This document shows, in pieces, positions 23,558-32,309 of a DNA stretch of 64,000 bases. This stretch comes from an uncultured Roseburia sp. (GTDB lineage Bacteria; Bacillota; Clostridia; Lachnospirales; Lachnospiraceae), in the NCBI GenBank assembly GCA_947567625.1, contig CANONN010000002.1, positions 38,765 to 102,764 of the forward strand. Direction: 5' to 3'. The position numbers and the translations under genes are program-made. Position 1 is the stretch's first letter. Every line of letters begins with the position of its first letter. The notes below the pieces were generated by a model. The model had not been told where the DNA came from, made no database searches, and saw only the letters and a list, made by a program, of their open reading frames with translations.

Positions 23558-24676
23558 ATGAAGAAACGTATTGCAGTAATTGGTATGCTTACAATAGCAG
23601 CGCTATCGTTTGCAGCCTGCGGAAAAGACAAAGGGGAGGAAGATCTGTCCACAGAGATGGAGGAACTCACCGAAGTCGCAGAAAATACAGAGACGGCATC
23701 AGAGACCGAAGAGGAGGAGGTGCTGCCCGAAGGGATGTACCGCAGTGAGCTGACGAACGAGCTGATCGACGAGAGCCTTAAAAATCAGCGCCCGATTGCG
23801 GCTATGGTGGACAACGAGTCGATTGCGCTGCCTCATTACGGCATGTCGGAGGCGGATGTCGTCTATGAGATGATGAACAGTACGCTAAACGGGCGCATCA
23901 CCCGCTTTATGGTGCTGGTAAAGGACTGGGAAAAGATCAAGCAGCTGGGCAGTATCCGCAGCGTGCGTCCGACCAATGTACTGTTGGCTTCCGAGTGGGG
24001 AGCGATACTCTGTCATGACGGAGGGCCGTTCTATGTGGACGAGTATATGGCCGACCCTTCCATCGACCATTTCAGCGGTACATTCTCCCGTGTGGACAAC
24101 GGTAAAAAGAGAGAGTACACCGAATATATCGTATCCGGGGATATGGAAAAGAATTTTGAGAGAACCGACGTATCAAGGGAATATCTGTCCTATTACGAAG
24201 GGCCTCATTATCAGTTCGTCAAGGGCGATGCACAGGTAGATTTGACCGATCATACCGATCAGATCGCGGCGGGTAAAATTGAACTACCGTTCCAGCACAA
24301 CGGTTCCTATGTGGAATACGATAAGGACAGCGGCGAATATCTGTATTTTGAGTACGGTAAGGCGCATGTCGACCCGGGCAACGACAATAAGCAGCTCGCG
24401 TTTAAAAACGTCTTGATTCAGAGCGCCGGATTTACGCAGTATGACGAGCACGGCTATATGATATTTGATGTCGTCTCCCAGGGCGGCGGTTACTATGTCA
24501 CCAACGGCAACGCCATTCCCGTTTCCTGGAAAAAAGAGAGCATGACGTCGCCGACCCGCTACTACGACACCCAGGGCAACGAGATCACCTTAAACACAGG
24601 TAAAACTTATGTCGCGCTGGTCCCGGTAGACAATTGGCCGGAAGTAAAAATTGACGGCGTTGAAATTGGGCCGTAA
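23558..24676 (+). CDS. DUF3048 (YerB-like) lipoprotein
   Basis: This is a 372-residue predicted lipoprotein. The N-terminus MKKRIAVIGMLTIAALSFAAC gives a short signal with Cys21 as the likely lipidated residue, followed by a Glu/Thr-rich spacer. The DUF3048 domain shows PIAAMVDNESIALPHYGMSE, FMVLVKDWEKIKQLGSIRSV and ILCHDGGPFYVDEYM. Its C-terminal half (near WKKESMTSPTRYYDTQGNEI) matches the second half of the same family. Bacillus YerB belongs here; function is unknown, but a wall or surface role is assumed from secretion. The ATG at 23558 has GGAGG six bases upstream. It is probably an independent transcript ending at the strong hairpin at 24694-24750. Confidence 0.88.
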   Translation: MKKRIAVIGMLTIAALSFAACGKDKGEEDLSTEMEELTEVAENTETASETEEEEVLPEGMYRSELTNELIDESLKNQRPIAAMVDNESIALPHYGMSEADVVYEMMNSTLNGRITRFMVLVKDWEKIKQLGSIRSVRPTNVLLASEWGAILCHDGGPFYVDEYMADPSIDHFSGTFSRVDNGKKREYTEYIVSGDMEKNFERTDVSREYLSYYEGPHYQFVKGDAQVDLTDHTDQIAAGKIELPFQHNGSYVEYDKDSGEYLYFEYGKAHVDPGNDNKQLAFKNVLIQSAGFTQYDEHGYMIFDVVSQGGGYYVTNGNAIPVSWKKESMTSPTRYYDTQGNEITLNTGKTYVALVPVDNWPEVKIDGVEIGP

Positions 24677-24693
24677 ACCTCTGCAATATCAAG

Positions 24694-24755
24694 AATCCGT
24701 ACTGCCAGCCAGGAACGCGTTTCAAAATGCGTTGGCTGGCAGTACGGATTTTTAG
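24694..24755. terminator. Strong bidirectional terminator
   Basis: A perfect 18-base stem (AATCCGTACTGCCAGCCA at 24694-24711, its complement at 24733-24750) is followed by a short T run on the plus strand. It lies between two convergent genes: 18 bases past the DUF3048 stop and 33 bases from the methyltransferase stop. Confidence 0.85.
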
Positions 24756-24782
24756 TATGCTTTTCCATTTTTCTTATACGAT

Positions 24783-26297
24783 CTATGCAAATCTCATCTG
24801 TCTGGCGCCAAGCAATGACTGAAACGCATCATACATTGACAGCGTAACATAATTGGACAACTTCAATTTTTGCTCTGTTCTTGTCAAGTCATCAAATGTC
24901 AAAGAATCCACAATTTTGTCAAAATCGATGCGCGTAAGAACTTTCTTTGTATACGGTCTTTTTGCATCTAAAAACGCTATATTTGTAAGAAATCTCTGAA
25001 CTCTCTCTGAATTCAATAAAAGCATTGCAACGTATGCCAAATCATAACTGTCGAAACATATAAAATAACTTGTATCGTCTATCATAACAGGCTTATTGTC
25101 ATCAGAATACAACACAGAAAACAACGGCTGTTTGTAGAAACCGCTGACCCCCACTTTGAATTTTGAATAGGAATAATCGCCTACACCAAACATAGAAAAT
25201 GGAGGCGCACCACGATAAATTGAACTCTTTCTATTATCAAACAGTTCCATATTTTTATTTAGATATTCCCATGTTTTTGGTACTTCTTGCTCAAGATGCA
25301 TTGTATCTTCGCGTATTTTTTTTTGTGTTACAATAACAAATTTAGAAAAACTGTGGATAACCGGTAATTTAAACATACTGCTTTTCATTAGGGGGAAAAC
25401 TATATCATCTTCAATATGTATCACTTCCTTCTGCCCGTTTTGAAGTGTACCATTATGTAAGGTTAGTTCCATTATTTTTGCACAGTCATGTTTTACTCCT
25501 TGTCGCCATTCAAAACAACACCGTCCGTCAAAATTTTCTGTTTCTAAATTACTATGAATCTGACCGTTTATATAAACTAATTGTGATTTGATAGTTCCGG
25601 GGGATTCAAAATCATAAACATTACATAGATCTGTTGACATCATTTTATCTGAAAGTTGAATAATCAAAACACAGGCATTTGCATATACGCCAAATACCTT
25701 AAAAGCATCAAACTCCACTATATCGCATAACGAAAACGAAATACAGTTGCGTTTCAGTTCTTTGAAAACATTTCTTGCAACAGACGTTTTACAAAGCATA
25801 GAAATGATTGTATTCGTATCTCTGTATTCGTGAATCAGTTTTAAAATAATATATTCGCAAATGTCAAAATTACTTGCTCCTGTTATCGCATCAACGCCTT
25901 TAAATCCTTTGAAATTAGCTTTTATGGGTATATTATTAGAATCAAGAACAGACAACGTGCTATTCGTTACCCACGGCGGATTACCGATCACGAGAATTTG
26001 ACGTTTGTCTTTAATTAAATCTTTCGACAAGAACGCGAAAAAATCTGCATTGATGATATTCACTCTACTGTCATTTATGGAGTTTCTGCAAATATCGCAG
26101 TATTCTGAATTTATTTCAATTCCATAGTACTCATTAGCATCAAAAAATAGGCTGCTTTTTATAAAACTGCCAACACCGCAAGTTGGTTCAACAATTGCAG
26201 ATGGCTCTATATTATGATAATCTTTCAGATAATGACAAATCTTTTCCGCAAAATCAATTGGAGTTTGATAGTCACCATATTCACGTTTACCAATCAT
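24783..26297 (-). CDS. Type II DNA adenine methyltransferase (gamma class, TaqI/Eco57I-like)
   Basis: This 504-residue protein has the gamma-class order of motifs: TPIDFAEKICHY (motif X) at the N-terminus, then SAIVEPTCGVGSFI (motif I, SAM binding) near residue 34, GIEIN (motif II), and VIGNPPWVTNS (motif IV, NPPW, the N6-adenine catalytic tetrad) near 102. A large C-terminal half without motifs would be the target-recognition domain. It should protect host DNA from the adjacent nuclease. Its start overlaps the nuclease gene by 11 bases, so the two are translationally linked. The pair is more AT-rich than the flanking glycan genes, which suggests horizontal acquisition. Recognition sequence cannot be read from the protein. 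Confidence 0.9.
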   Translation of the reverse strand: MIGKREYGDYQTPIDFAEKICHYLKDYHNIEPSAIVEPTCGVGSFIKSSLFFDANEYYGIEINSEYCDICRNSINDSRVNIINADFFAFLSKDLIKDKRQILVIGNPPWVTNSTLSVLDSNNIPIKANFKGFKGVDAITGASNFDICEYIILKLIHEYRDTNTIISMLCKTSVARNVFKELKRNCISFSLCDIVEFDAFKVFGVYANACVLIIQLSDKMMSTDLCNVYDFESPGTIKSQLVYINGQIHSNLETENFDGRCCFEWRQGVKHDCAKIMELTLHNGTLQNGQKEVIHIEDDIVFPLMKSSMFKLPVIHSFSKFVIVTQKKIREDTMHLEQEVPKTWEYLNKNMELFDNRKSSIYRGAPPFSMFGVGDYSYSKFKVGVSGFYKQPLFSVLYSDDNKPVMIDDTSYFICFDSYDLAYVAMLLLNSERVQRFLTNIAFLDAKRPYTKKVLTRIDFDKIVDSLTFDDLTRTEQKLKLSNYVTLSMYDAFQSLLGARQMRFA

Positions 26298-26886
26298 AGT
26301 TTATAACTCCTTGGACACTATTATCTAACGCAATAGCCCTTGCATATTGCAACCGCCATTGCAATGCGTTACTTATCGTCAAATATCCTTGCTTCGGAGG
26401 ACACTCAAGAATCTCTTCGGCAAGGTCATGATAAACAATATCATCACCAGGAACATTTCTATCTTGTAAATATCCGATAATATCCTCCTTGTTTGCACCG
26501 TCGTACACCATTTCTCGCAAACGTTTCGTAATGGTGTAATCCGCGGTTCTATCCCCGTCGATAAAAGTACAATGTGTAAAATTTAATGTACAGGTGTCGT
26601 TTATATCCCGTTTGTCATAAACAAAGATCAATAGATTATATCCCAAACCGAAAATTTTTTGACGGGCATTCTGAAACGGACAGCTTGATTGCGGCTGAGT
26701 AATAGAAGTGACCTTTATGTCTGTTTGAATTTCATCTCCGGGCAAATCAATGCCTTTTGCACTACTTCCCACATCTACAACGTATTGTGAATGAAGAAAG
26801 CTTTGAAATTTATGCTCAACATAAGTACCGACAGCTTTTCCATCGGTAACACCTAATAATTCAATATGATTTTCGAGACTTTCCAT
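26287..26886 (-). CDS. Putative type II restriction endonuclease (N-terminally interrupted)
   Basis: This is a 199-residue soluble protein directly upstream of and overlapping the methyltransferase gene, the usual place for the cognate nuclease. The segment DVGSSAKGIDLPGDEIQTDI followed by KVTS fits a PD-(D/E)XK core (Asp ... Asp-x-Lys), with an upstream Glu in GTYVEHKFQSF. The ATG at 26886 lacks a good ribosome site. A strong one (GACAGGAG) precedes an ATG at 26941-26943 in the same frame, but codon 5 from there is TAA (26929-26931). The next 14 codons (TIDKLIECARLFCE) read as plausible protein joining smoothly to MESLENHIELL. The gene may therefore be nonsense-mutated or restart internally. 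The exact nuclease family is not recognised. Confidence 0.7.
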   Translation of the reverse strand: MESLENHIELLGVTDGKAVGTYVEHKFQSFLHSQYVVDVGSSAKGIDLPGDEIQTDIKVTSITQPQSSCPFQNARQKIFGLGYNLLIFVYDKRDINDTCTLNFTHCTFIDGDRTADYTITKRLREMVYDGANKEDIIGYLQDRNVPGDDIVYHDLAEEILECPPKQGYLTISNALQWRLQYARAIALDNSVQGVINYDW

Positions 26887-26928
26887 TTCACAAAACAGAC
26901 GTGCACATTCGATGAGTTTGTCTATAGT

Positions 26929-26943
26929 TTATACTGGCTTCAT
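26929..26943 (-). other. Four-codon frame with strong ribosome site and in-frame stop before the nuclease
   Basis: ATG AAG CCA GTA TAA in frame with the downstream nuclease gene. A GACAGGAG site is at the right distance. It could be the true original start with a mutated fifth codon, or a tiny leader peptide coupled to the nuclease. Confidence 0.55.
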
Positions 26944-26969
26944 GATATCTATCTCCTGTCCCCGCAGAT

Positions 26970-26998
26970 GTAATAACTCAAGAAACATTTTACTACAA
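26970..26998 (-). promoter_or_regulatory. Possible promoter of the restriction-modification pair
   Basis: TTGTAG (26993-26998) and TATTAC (26970-26975) have 17-base spacing on the minus strand, just upstream of the GACAGGAG site. Both boxes are imperfect. Confidence 0.3.
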
Positions 26999-27004
26999 TG
27001 CCAC

Positions 27005-28705
27005 TTATATCTCAATAAGATCTTCCCACCGCACAAGATAAACCGTGCAATAGGTGCTCTTTGCCACCTTAGAAAGTCCGCTGCTCTTCTCTCCGCGGCA
27101 ATGCTCCAAATAAGCCACGGCATCCGTAAGCTCTTTCTCTTTTTCGTTGATATAAAGGATGACCCCATCCGCGCCAGCGATCACTTCATCCCGGTACGGC
27201 TCATCATCGCCTGCTATGCGGCACAGATGGCCTGGAATGGTAAAGTCAAAAAACGAGCAAAACATCTCATAGTTTAACGTATTGTCAGTGGTATCCGTAT
27301 AGACGACCCAAGGGATATCCGCATATCCCTCCAGCGTTTCCCTCGTATCCGCAGGGCGGTTGGCCAGATACATCACATTGCGGATATCGGAACCGATCAG
27401 CCAGGCGTCAAGCGCGAGCAGCAGCGCGGCGCCGAGCACTCCTGCCTGGCCGCTAAAAGCCCCGATGCGCGCCGGCCAGCCGCTTGCGCCTTCGCCTTCG
27501 CCCGTATGCACTGATACCGTTTTCGTTTCCCGCACGGCATGCTCATGAATAAGCCGCTTGTCCATAAGCTGCTTCCAAAGCCATGCGATGTCGTCATAAA
27601 TCACATAGGCAAACAGCAGAAAGAGAAGACCGGCCGGCGCCCAAAAATAGCGCGCCGCCCGCTCGTCCACTGTGTGGGCAATAAACGCCATGGTAAAGAT
27701 CGAGGAAAGGAGGCCAAGCGCCACGCCGCGTCCCTCTCCCGTCCCTCTCCTGCGGCAGAAAAAAGCGGCAAAAGACAAAAGCAATAAACATAAAACGACT
27801 GCCCAGTGGAGCTGATAGGTGCTCAAAAGCTCAGCCAGGCTCACGAGCAGATAGTGTCCCTCTTCCGCCAGATTTGAGAAATCAAAGATATTGGCAATCC
27901 CGGTGCCGCCGTGTCCCTGCGTGATATTGGTAATCCACTGTGGAAAAATCAGCGTTGCCGCCAGCAGCGCCGCCGCCATATCGGCCACATACAGGGCCAG
28001 ATGGCGCCACTTTTTGCCAGGCAAAAGGCTGGCACAATAAAAAAGCGACAGAAACCCGATAAAGAACCAATAATGAAAATGCGTCAGCAGGCCGCCCACA
28101 GTGACAAGAAAAAGCAGCAGCCAGCGCCACCATCCATTCTTTTCCTCCGTCTTTAGCGTTACGACCAGCAGCCAGGAGGCGACCACAAAGAACAAAAACG
28201 GACAGTACATGCGTATCGTCATCATCTGCGACAACAGCAGCGGGTGAAAGGCCAGCCCCAGTGTATAAAGCATCGCCAGCACCTTTTTTTTGCACACATG
28301 ATAGCACAGGCCAAACAGTATCGCGACAAAGGGCACAAAAAACAGAAAATTGGCCGCCAGACCAATCCATTTTGTGGCGCGTCCCACAAAGAGGACCGAG
28401 CATATCCGCAAAAGGATATAGTACAGCGGCACATTGTCTTTGGGGAAATCCGCCAGTATCTCTTTTAGCATCAGGCTGCGGTAGGGCGCACCAAAATACA
28501 TTTTCACGTCATACCCCGACACCCATTTCTGGCTCTCGGCCAGCACATTGGGCCTGCCGAGCCGGTTGACGATCTCGTAGGTGTAGACCTCATCGCAAAA
28601 CCAGATATCTTTTCTGCATCCAAATAATAAAAACCCTAATATTCCAAGCAGGACTGTCACGCAAAATACTGCGAACAGTCCTCGATTCCACTTCTCTCTC
28701 ATCAT
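27005..28705 (-). CDS. GT-C-type membrane glycosyltransferase (PMT/ArnT-like, GT39 related)
   Basis: This 566-residue polytopic protein has about 11-12 membrane segments. After the first segment, an extracytoplasmic loop carries DIWFCDEVYTYEIVNRLGRP; the Asp-Glu pair near residue 38 matches the catalytic acid in the first loop of PMT/ArnT enzymes. These enzymes take a sugar from a polyprenyl-phosphate carrier and transfer it on the outer face. A long charged cytoplasmic loop (around 385-415) and a soluble C-terminal tail follow. The start codon overlaps the stop of the GtrB-like gene (ATGA), so the two are tightly coupled: one makes the lipid-linked sugar, the other uses it. The acceptor is unknown. 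Confidence 0.75.
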   Translation of the reverse strand: MMREKWNRGLFAVFCVTVLLGILGFLLFGCRKDIWFCDEVYTYEIVNRLGRPNVLAESQKWVSGYDVKMYFGAPYRSLMLKEILADFPKDNVPLYYILLRICSVLFVGRATKWIGLAANFLFFVPFVAILFGLCYHVCKKKVLAMLYTLGLAFHPLLLSQMMTIRMYCPFLFFVVASWLLVVTLKTEEKNGWWRWLLLFLVTVGGLLTHFHYWFFIGFLSLFYCASLLPGKKWRHLALYVADMAAALLAATLIFPQWITNITQGHGGTGIANIFDFSNLAEEGHYLLVSLAELLSTYQLHWAVVLCLLLLSFAAFFCRRRGTGEGRGVALGLLSSIFTMAFIAHTVDERAARYFWAPAGLLFLLFAYVIYDDIAWLWKQLMDKRLIHEHAVRETKTVSVHTGEGEGASGWPARIGAFSGQAGVLGAALLLALDAWLIGSDIRNVMYLANRPADTRETLEGYADIPWVVYTDTTDNTLNYEMFCSFFDFTIPGHLCRIAGDDEPYRDEVIAGADGVILYINEKEKELTDAVAYLEHCRGEKSSGLSKVAKSTYCTVYLVRWEDLIEI

Positions 28706-29643
28706 CTCACTTTATCCAAATCCGCACGGTTGCTCTCCGCGATAATATAATGGGGGCGCTTTTTCACCTCCATATAAGTCTTTGCAATGTATTGTCCCAT
28801 GATACCCATGCAAAACAACTGGACGCCGCCCACAAATACAATGATACATGCGGTTGAGGCCCAGCCCTCCACGGGGTCGCCAAAGACCATTCTGCGAATC
28901 ACAATAAACAGGACCGCAAAAAACGAGACCACGGTCATAAAAATGCCAAACCATGAGGCAAAGCTCAGCGGCGCCTGGGAAAAATTGATCACACCGTCGA
29001 TCGCATACTTAAACAGTTTCCAAAAATTCCACTTCGTCTCCCCCGCAACGCGGTTGACATTTTCGTAGGGCATCCAGTAAGTGCGATAGCCAATCCACCC
29101 GAATATTCCCTTGGAAAAACGATTGTACTCTCCCATCGCCACGATGGCATCCGCCATCTCTTTTTTCATCAGGCGGAAATCGCGCGCGCCGTCGACGATA
29201 TCGGCGTCGGAAATCCGGTTGATGAGCGCATAAAACCGACGCGCAAACCAGCTGCGTATCGGAGGTTCCCCCTTTCTCGTCACACGTCTGGTAGCGACAC
29301 TGTCGTACTCGCCCTGCTGCAATATGGACAGCATATCCGGCAAGAGAGCGGGCGGGTCCTGCATATCCGCATCCATCACCGCCACATACTCTCCGTGCGC
29401 ATTGCAAAATCCGGCGTACATTGCCGCTTCCTTGCCGAAATTCCTGGAAAAGGAAAGATAGACCACTCCATCATCCTGTTTTGCGAGTTCCTTTAAAATG
29501 GCCAGTGTGCCGTCTTTGGAACCATCATTGACGAAAATCAACTCATATTCTGTTTTCATGCTGCCAAGCACTTTTTTGATCTCCGTGTAAAAAATTGGCA
29601 GCGCCTCTTCCTCATTATAACAGGGCACAATCAACGATATCAT
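28702..29643 (-). CDS. GtrB/DPM1-like polyprenyl-phosphate glycosyltransferase
   Basis: This 313-residue GT2 enzyme has a catalytic domain beginning MISLIVPCYNEEEALPIFYT, with YVAVMDADMQDPPALLPDM (DXD) near residue 90. It ends in two C-terminal membrane segments (around 230-255 and 265-285), the plan of GtrB. It should load a sugar onto undecaprenyl phosphate on the cytoplasmic side. The start at 29643 has GAGGAG eight bases upstream, 14 bases after the upstream stop; a longer frame would overlap the secreted-protein gene. With the GtrA-like protein (31793-32257) and the GT-C enzyme (27005-28705) it completes a three-part outside-glycosylation module. Confidence 0.9.
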   Translation of the reverse strand: MISLIVPCYNEEEALPIFYTEIKKVLGSMKTEYELIFVNDGSKDGTLAILKELAKQDDGVVYLSFSRNFGKEAAMYAGFCNAHGEYVAVMDADMQDPPALLPDMLSILQQGEYDSVATRRVTRKGEPPIRSWFARRFYALINRISDADIVDGARDFRLMKKEMADAIVAMGEYNRFSKGIFGWIGYRTYWMPYENVNRVAGETKWNFWKLFKYAIDGVINFSQAPLSFASWFGIFMTVVSFFAVLFIVIRRMVFGDPVEGWASTACIIVFVGGVQLFCMGIMGQYIAKTYMEVKKRPHYIIAESNRADLDKVR

Positions 29644-29657
29644 AGCCGTTCTCCTCA

Positions 29658-31775
29658 TTACGCTTTTTTCCATTTTGCATACAGGGTCAGATTACCGGTA
29701 GAACCTTTTTTGATTTGCGTAATCTTTTTGGTAAATTTTTTGTTCGTATACCATCCCACAAACTTGTATCCTTTGCGTGTCGGATTCTTTAGTTTGATGG
29801 TCTTGGTGGCAATCGTATATGTTTTGGGATTCCTGCCGCTGTTTTTGCCCCCGCCAAGCTGATAGGACACCTTATATTTCACCGGCTTCCACTTCGCGTA
29901 AAGATTTAACGTCCCCTTTGTCTTGGCCGTGATCTTTGTGAATTTCTTTGTCAGCTTTTTGTTCGTGTACCATCCCACAAACGTATAGCCTTTCTTCGTA
30001 GGATTTTTTAAGGTAACTTTTTTGCCCGGCGTATATCCCGACGGATTCTTGCTGTTATTTTTGCCTCCGTTTAATTCATAGGCAATCCTGTATTTTCCCG
30101 TAAACCACTGCGCATAGAGGTTGAGATTGCCGTTCAAGGTTACGGTCTGACCGGCTGCGTAGGTAATCCCGGTGCCGTCCGCTTTCGTATTCCACTCAAG
30201 AAATGTATTCCCGCTCCGTTTATAGGCATTGGACGAAATGCTCACCGTATCACCGACCGAGACGACCGTCGGCGCCATGGAGCCGGAGGTGGATTGATTG
30301 CCGTAATAAGTCACCATCGCCACCTGCCTGTCGGCACTGTCCCACATGCCGTCGTGCACTGCCATATAGCGAAGTTTTGGCGTACTGTTCGTCTTAATCA
30401 CACCTTGATAGCGGCGGCTCTTGGTGGACGCAGGGGTCGGCAGGGAGCCGTCCAGCGTATAATATATCTCCGCTCCCGGCGTAGCGCCGCTAAATGTAAT
30501 CTTATATGTCTTGCCGCTCAAGGATACGCCGACCGCGGGTACGGCCGCCGTCTGCGTCACCGCAGGGAGCGTGCCGGGAACGGTATAATCACCGGTCTGC
30601 GACGAATCTACGGTGCAGGGCGGCAGTATACCGTCCCATATCTCCTCCTCCTGGTGGTGGAGATAGCTCTGTCCCGCTGTCTCCGTGTCATAATAATAGT
30701 CGCTTCTCCAGAAGAAGCGGTAGCGGTCCGGCACGCCGTCGTCCCATGTCAGATCAACATTATACCAGGAGTCATTGATGCGCACTTTATTCCACTCGTG
30801 CGTAAGGCTGGTGACCGCCACCGTATCGACCCCGACCGCATTACACATCATGGCATACGCCTGGGAATACCCGGCGCACACGGTCTTGTCCGTGCAAAAT
30901 ACGCTGTAGGCCGACTGGGTATACTCCGACTCCTCGTCAAAATCGTTATCCAAAATAGCATAATTGTACTCGACCTTATCAATAATGAAATCGTGCAACA
31001 GCTTTGCCTTTTCCGCCTCGCTGCCAAGGGAAGCCGCCTGTGCCTCCCACACATCGGCCTGCGCCTTCACCGCTGCGGTGGCCATCAGCCGCTTATTGCC
31101 GTCGGCAAACGCAGGATAGACGATAAGCGCGAAATAGTCAAACACACCGTTCGTCCCGCTCAGCCACGCAGACTCAAGAAAATAATACTGTGGATTGGAA
31201 AAGCGGAAGATCGATAAAATTTCTTTCATCTTCTCCTTGCTCAAGCTGCTATGCGTGACAAACTCTGTAGCATAAAACGCGCCGCCATTGGAGGCAGGGC
31301 GCGCCTCCAATGTCTTTGTCGAACGCAGAAGCTTTGCACTCACGGCATCCAGGGCATCGTAAAACTCCTGCTCATTGTCTGTCATCTGATTGTAGAAATA
31401 CCATGTCCTGTATTTATCCCACTCAGAGCTATAGATCGCGGAGGAGCGCAGAGAGGAATAACGCGCCAGCTCACTGCTGTCATACAGCAAATCCTCATCC
31501 AGTTCATCCAGCGCTACCTCCACCTCTTTGTTTGGTACACGCCCGACGGGAAATTCACCGTCCTCATTGTGCATCGACCAGCGATCGCCCCAATTCTGCT
31601 CCCGCACAAGCGGCTGAATCATGGTATCCACCGTTGATTCCTCCGGGACGGCTATCGTCTCACTCTCCTGCGCTTCGGCCGTCGTAACCTCCGCCGAGAA
31701 CGCCGGAACCGGCACAAACAGCGACCCGATTGCCATAAAGCCGGCCATGGCAATCGCCAACCATCTTTTTTTCAT
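29658..31775 (-). CDS. Secreted transglutaminase-like protein with three InlB-type B-repeats
   Basis: This 705-residue protein has a signal peptide (residues 1-28, ending in SLFVPVPAFSA). The transglutaminase-like core near 285-345 shows the Cys (KTVCAGYSQAYAMMCNAVGV), His (SLTHEWNKVRIND) and Asp (WYNVDLTWDDG) of the triad. A chitobiase-like beta module follows (PGAEIYYTLDGSLPTP near 435). Three C-terminal repeats end in LYAQW, LYAKW and LYAKW, typical of Listeria-Bacteroides/InlB B-repeats; the last two are very Lys-rich. There is no LPXTG or membrane anchor, so basic repeats binding anionic wall glycan are a reasonable guess. It lies between gtrA-like and gtrB-like genes, which is unusual. 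It may crosslink or process surface peptides; activity is unproven. Confidence 0.85.
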   Translation of the reverse strand: MKKRWLAIAMAGFMAIGSLFVPVPAFSAEVTTAEAQESETIAVPEESTVDTMIQPLVREQNWGDRWSMHNEDGEFPVGRVPNKEVEVALDELDEDLLYDSSELARYSSLRSSAIYSSEWDKYRTWYFYNQMTDNEQEFYDALDAVSAKLLRSTKTLEARPASNGGAFYATEFVTHSSLSKEKMKEILSIFRFSNPQYYFLESAWLSGTNGVFDYFALIVYPAFADGNKRLMATAAVKAQADVWEAQAASLGSEAEKAKLLHDFIIDKVEYNYAILDNDFDEESEYTQSAYSVFCTDKTVCAGYSQAYAMMCNAVGVDTVAVTSLTHEWNKVRINDSWYNVDLTWDDGVPDRYRFFWRSDYYYDTETAGQSYLHHQEEEIWDGILPPCTVDSSQTGDYTVPGTLPAVTQTAAVPAVGVSLSGKTYKITFSGATPGAEIYYTLDGSLPTPASTKSRRYQGVIKTNSTPKLRYMAVHDGMWDSADRQVAMVTYYGNQSTSGSMAPTVVSVGDTVSISSNAYKRSGNTFLEWNTKADGTGITYAAGQTVTLNGNLNLYAQWFTGKYRIAYELNGGKNNSKNPSGYTPGKKVTLKNPTKKGYTFVGWYTNKKLTKKFTKITAKTKGTLNLYAKWKPVKYKVSYQLGGGKNSGRNPKTYTIATKTIKLKNPTRKGYKFVGWYTNKKFTKKITQIKKGSTGNLTLYAKWKKA

Positions 31776-31792
31776 AAATTATCCGCTCCTCT

Positions 31793-32257
31793 CTACTTTT
31801 TTTTGAATATCCACAATTTGCTGAGAATATAATTCAGCGCGATCACAATGATCTGCGCAATCACTTTCATGACAATGCTGTTAAGCTCCATGCGGGTAAT
31901 GAAAAGATAGAGAATGATCTCTTCCACCAAAAGCGTCACCAGCCGCCCGCAAAGAAAGCTCATCATCTGTGCAAAAAACGCTTCCGTGCCGCTTGTTCTC
32001 CCGTCAAACACCCAAATCCGGTTGGTAAAAAAGGCGAAAAAAACGGCGATCACCCAGGAAATGATATTGGCAACCAGCTCATTGATTCCAAAGCCCACAT
32101 TGAAAAAGCTGTAGCTGAGCACACTGATCAGAAACGTACAACCGCCGAAAAACAGATACATCAGCACTTCCTTGTGCTTCAGATAAAAAGGCTCGAACCA
32201 GCGGAATATCCATATATGCACCAGCTTATCAAAAATATCTTTCTTTTGTTCCTCCAT
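31793..32257 (-). CDS. GtrA-like membrane protein
   Basis: This 154-residue protein has four membrane segments and the GtrA-family pattern: EVLMYLFFGGCTFLISVLSY early, VAFF-like helices with AFFTNRIWVFDG in the middle, and NYILSKLWIFKKK at the end. GtrA proteins are thought to flip polyprenyl-phosphate-linked sugars or assist their transfer. Its gene is read just before the transglutaminase-like, GtrB-like and GT-C genes, which supports one functional module. It starts from an AAAGGGG site. Confidence 0.88.
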   Translation of the reverse strand: MEEQKKDIFDKLVHIWIFRWFEPFYLKHKEVLMYLFFGGCTFLISVLSYSFFNVGFGINELVANIISWVIAVFFAFFTNRIWVFDGRTSGTEAFFAQMMSFLCGRLVTLLVEEIILYLFITRMELNSIVMKVIAQIIVIALNYILSKLWIFKKK

Positions 32258-32309
32258 TCACAATCCCCTTTTCTTCACCGTTATCCTTTTATCAAAAATT
32301 GCCGGTTGT

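Noticed and set aside
30294-31217. A 307-codon plus-strand frame rich in Arg
   Set aside because: Antisense to the transglutaminase-like gene; composition is that of a GC-rich shadow frame.
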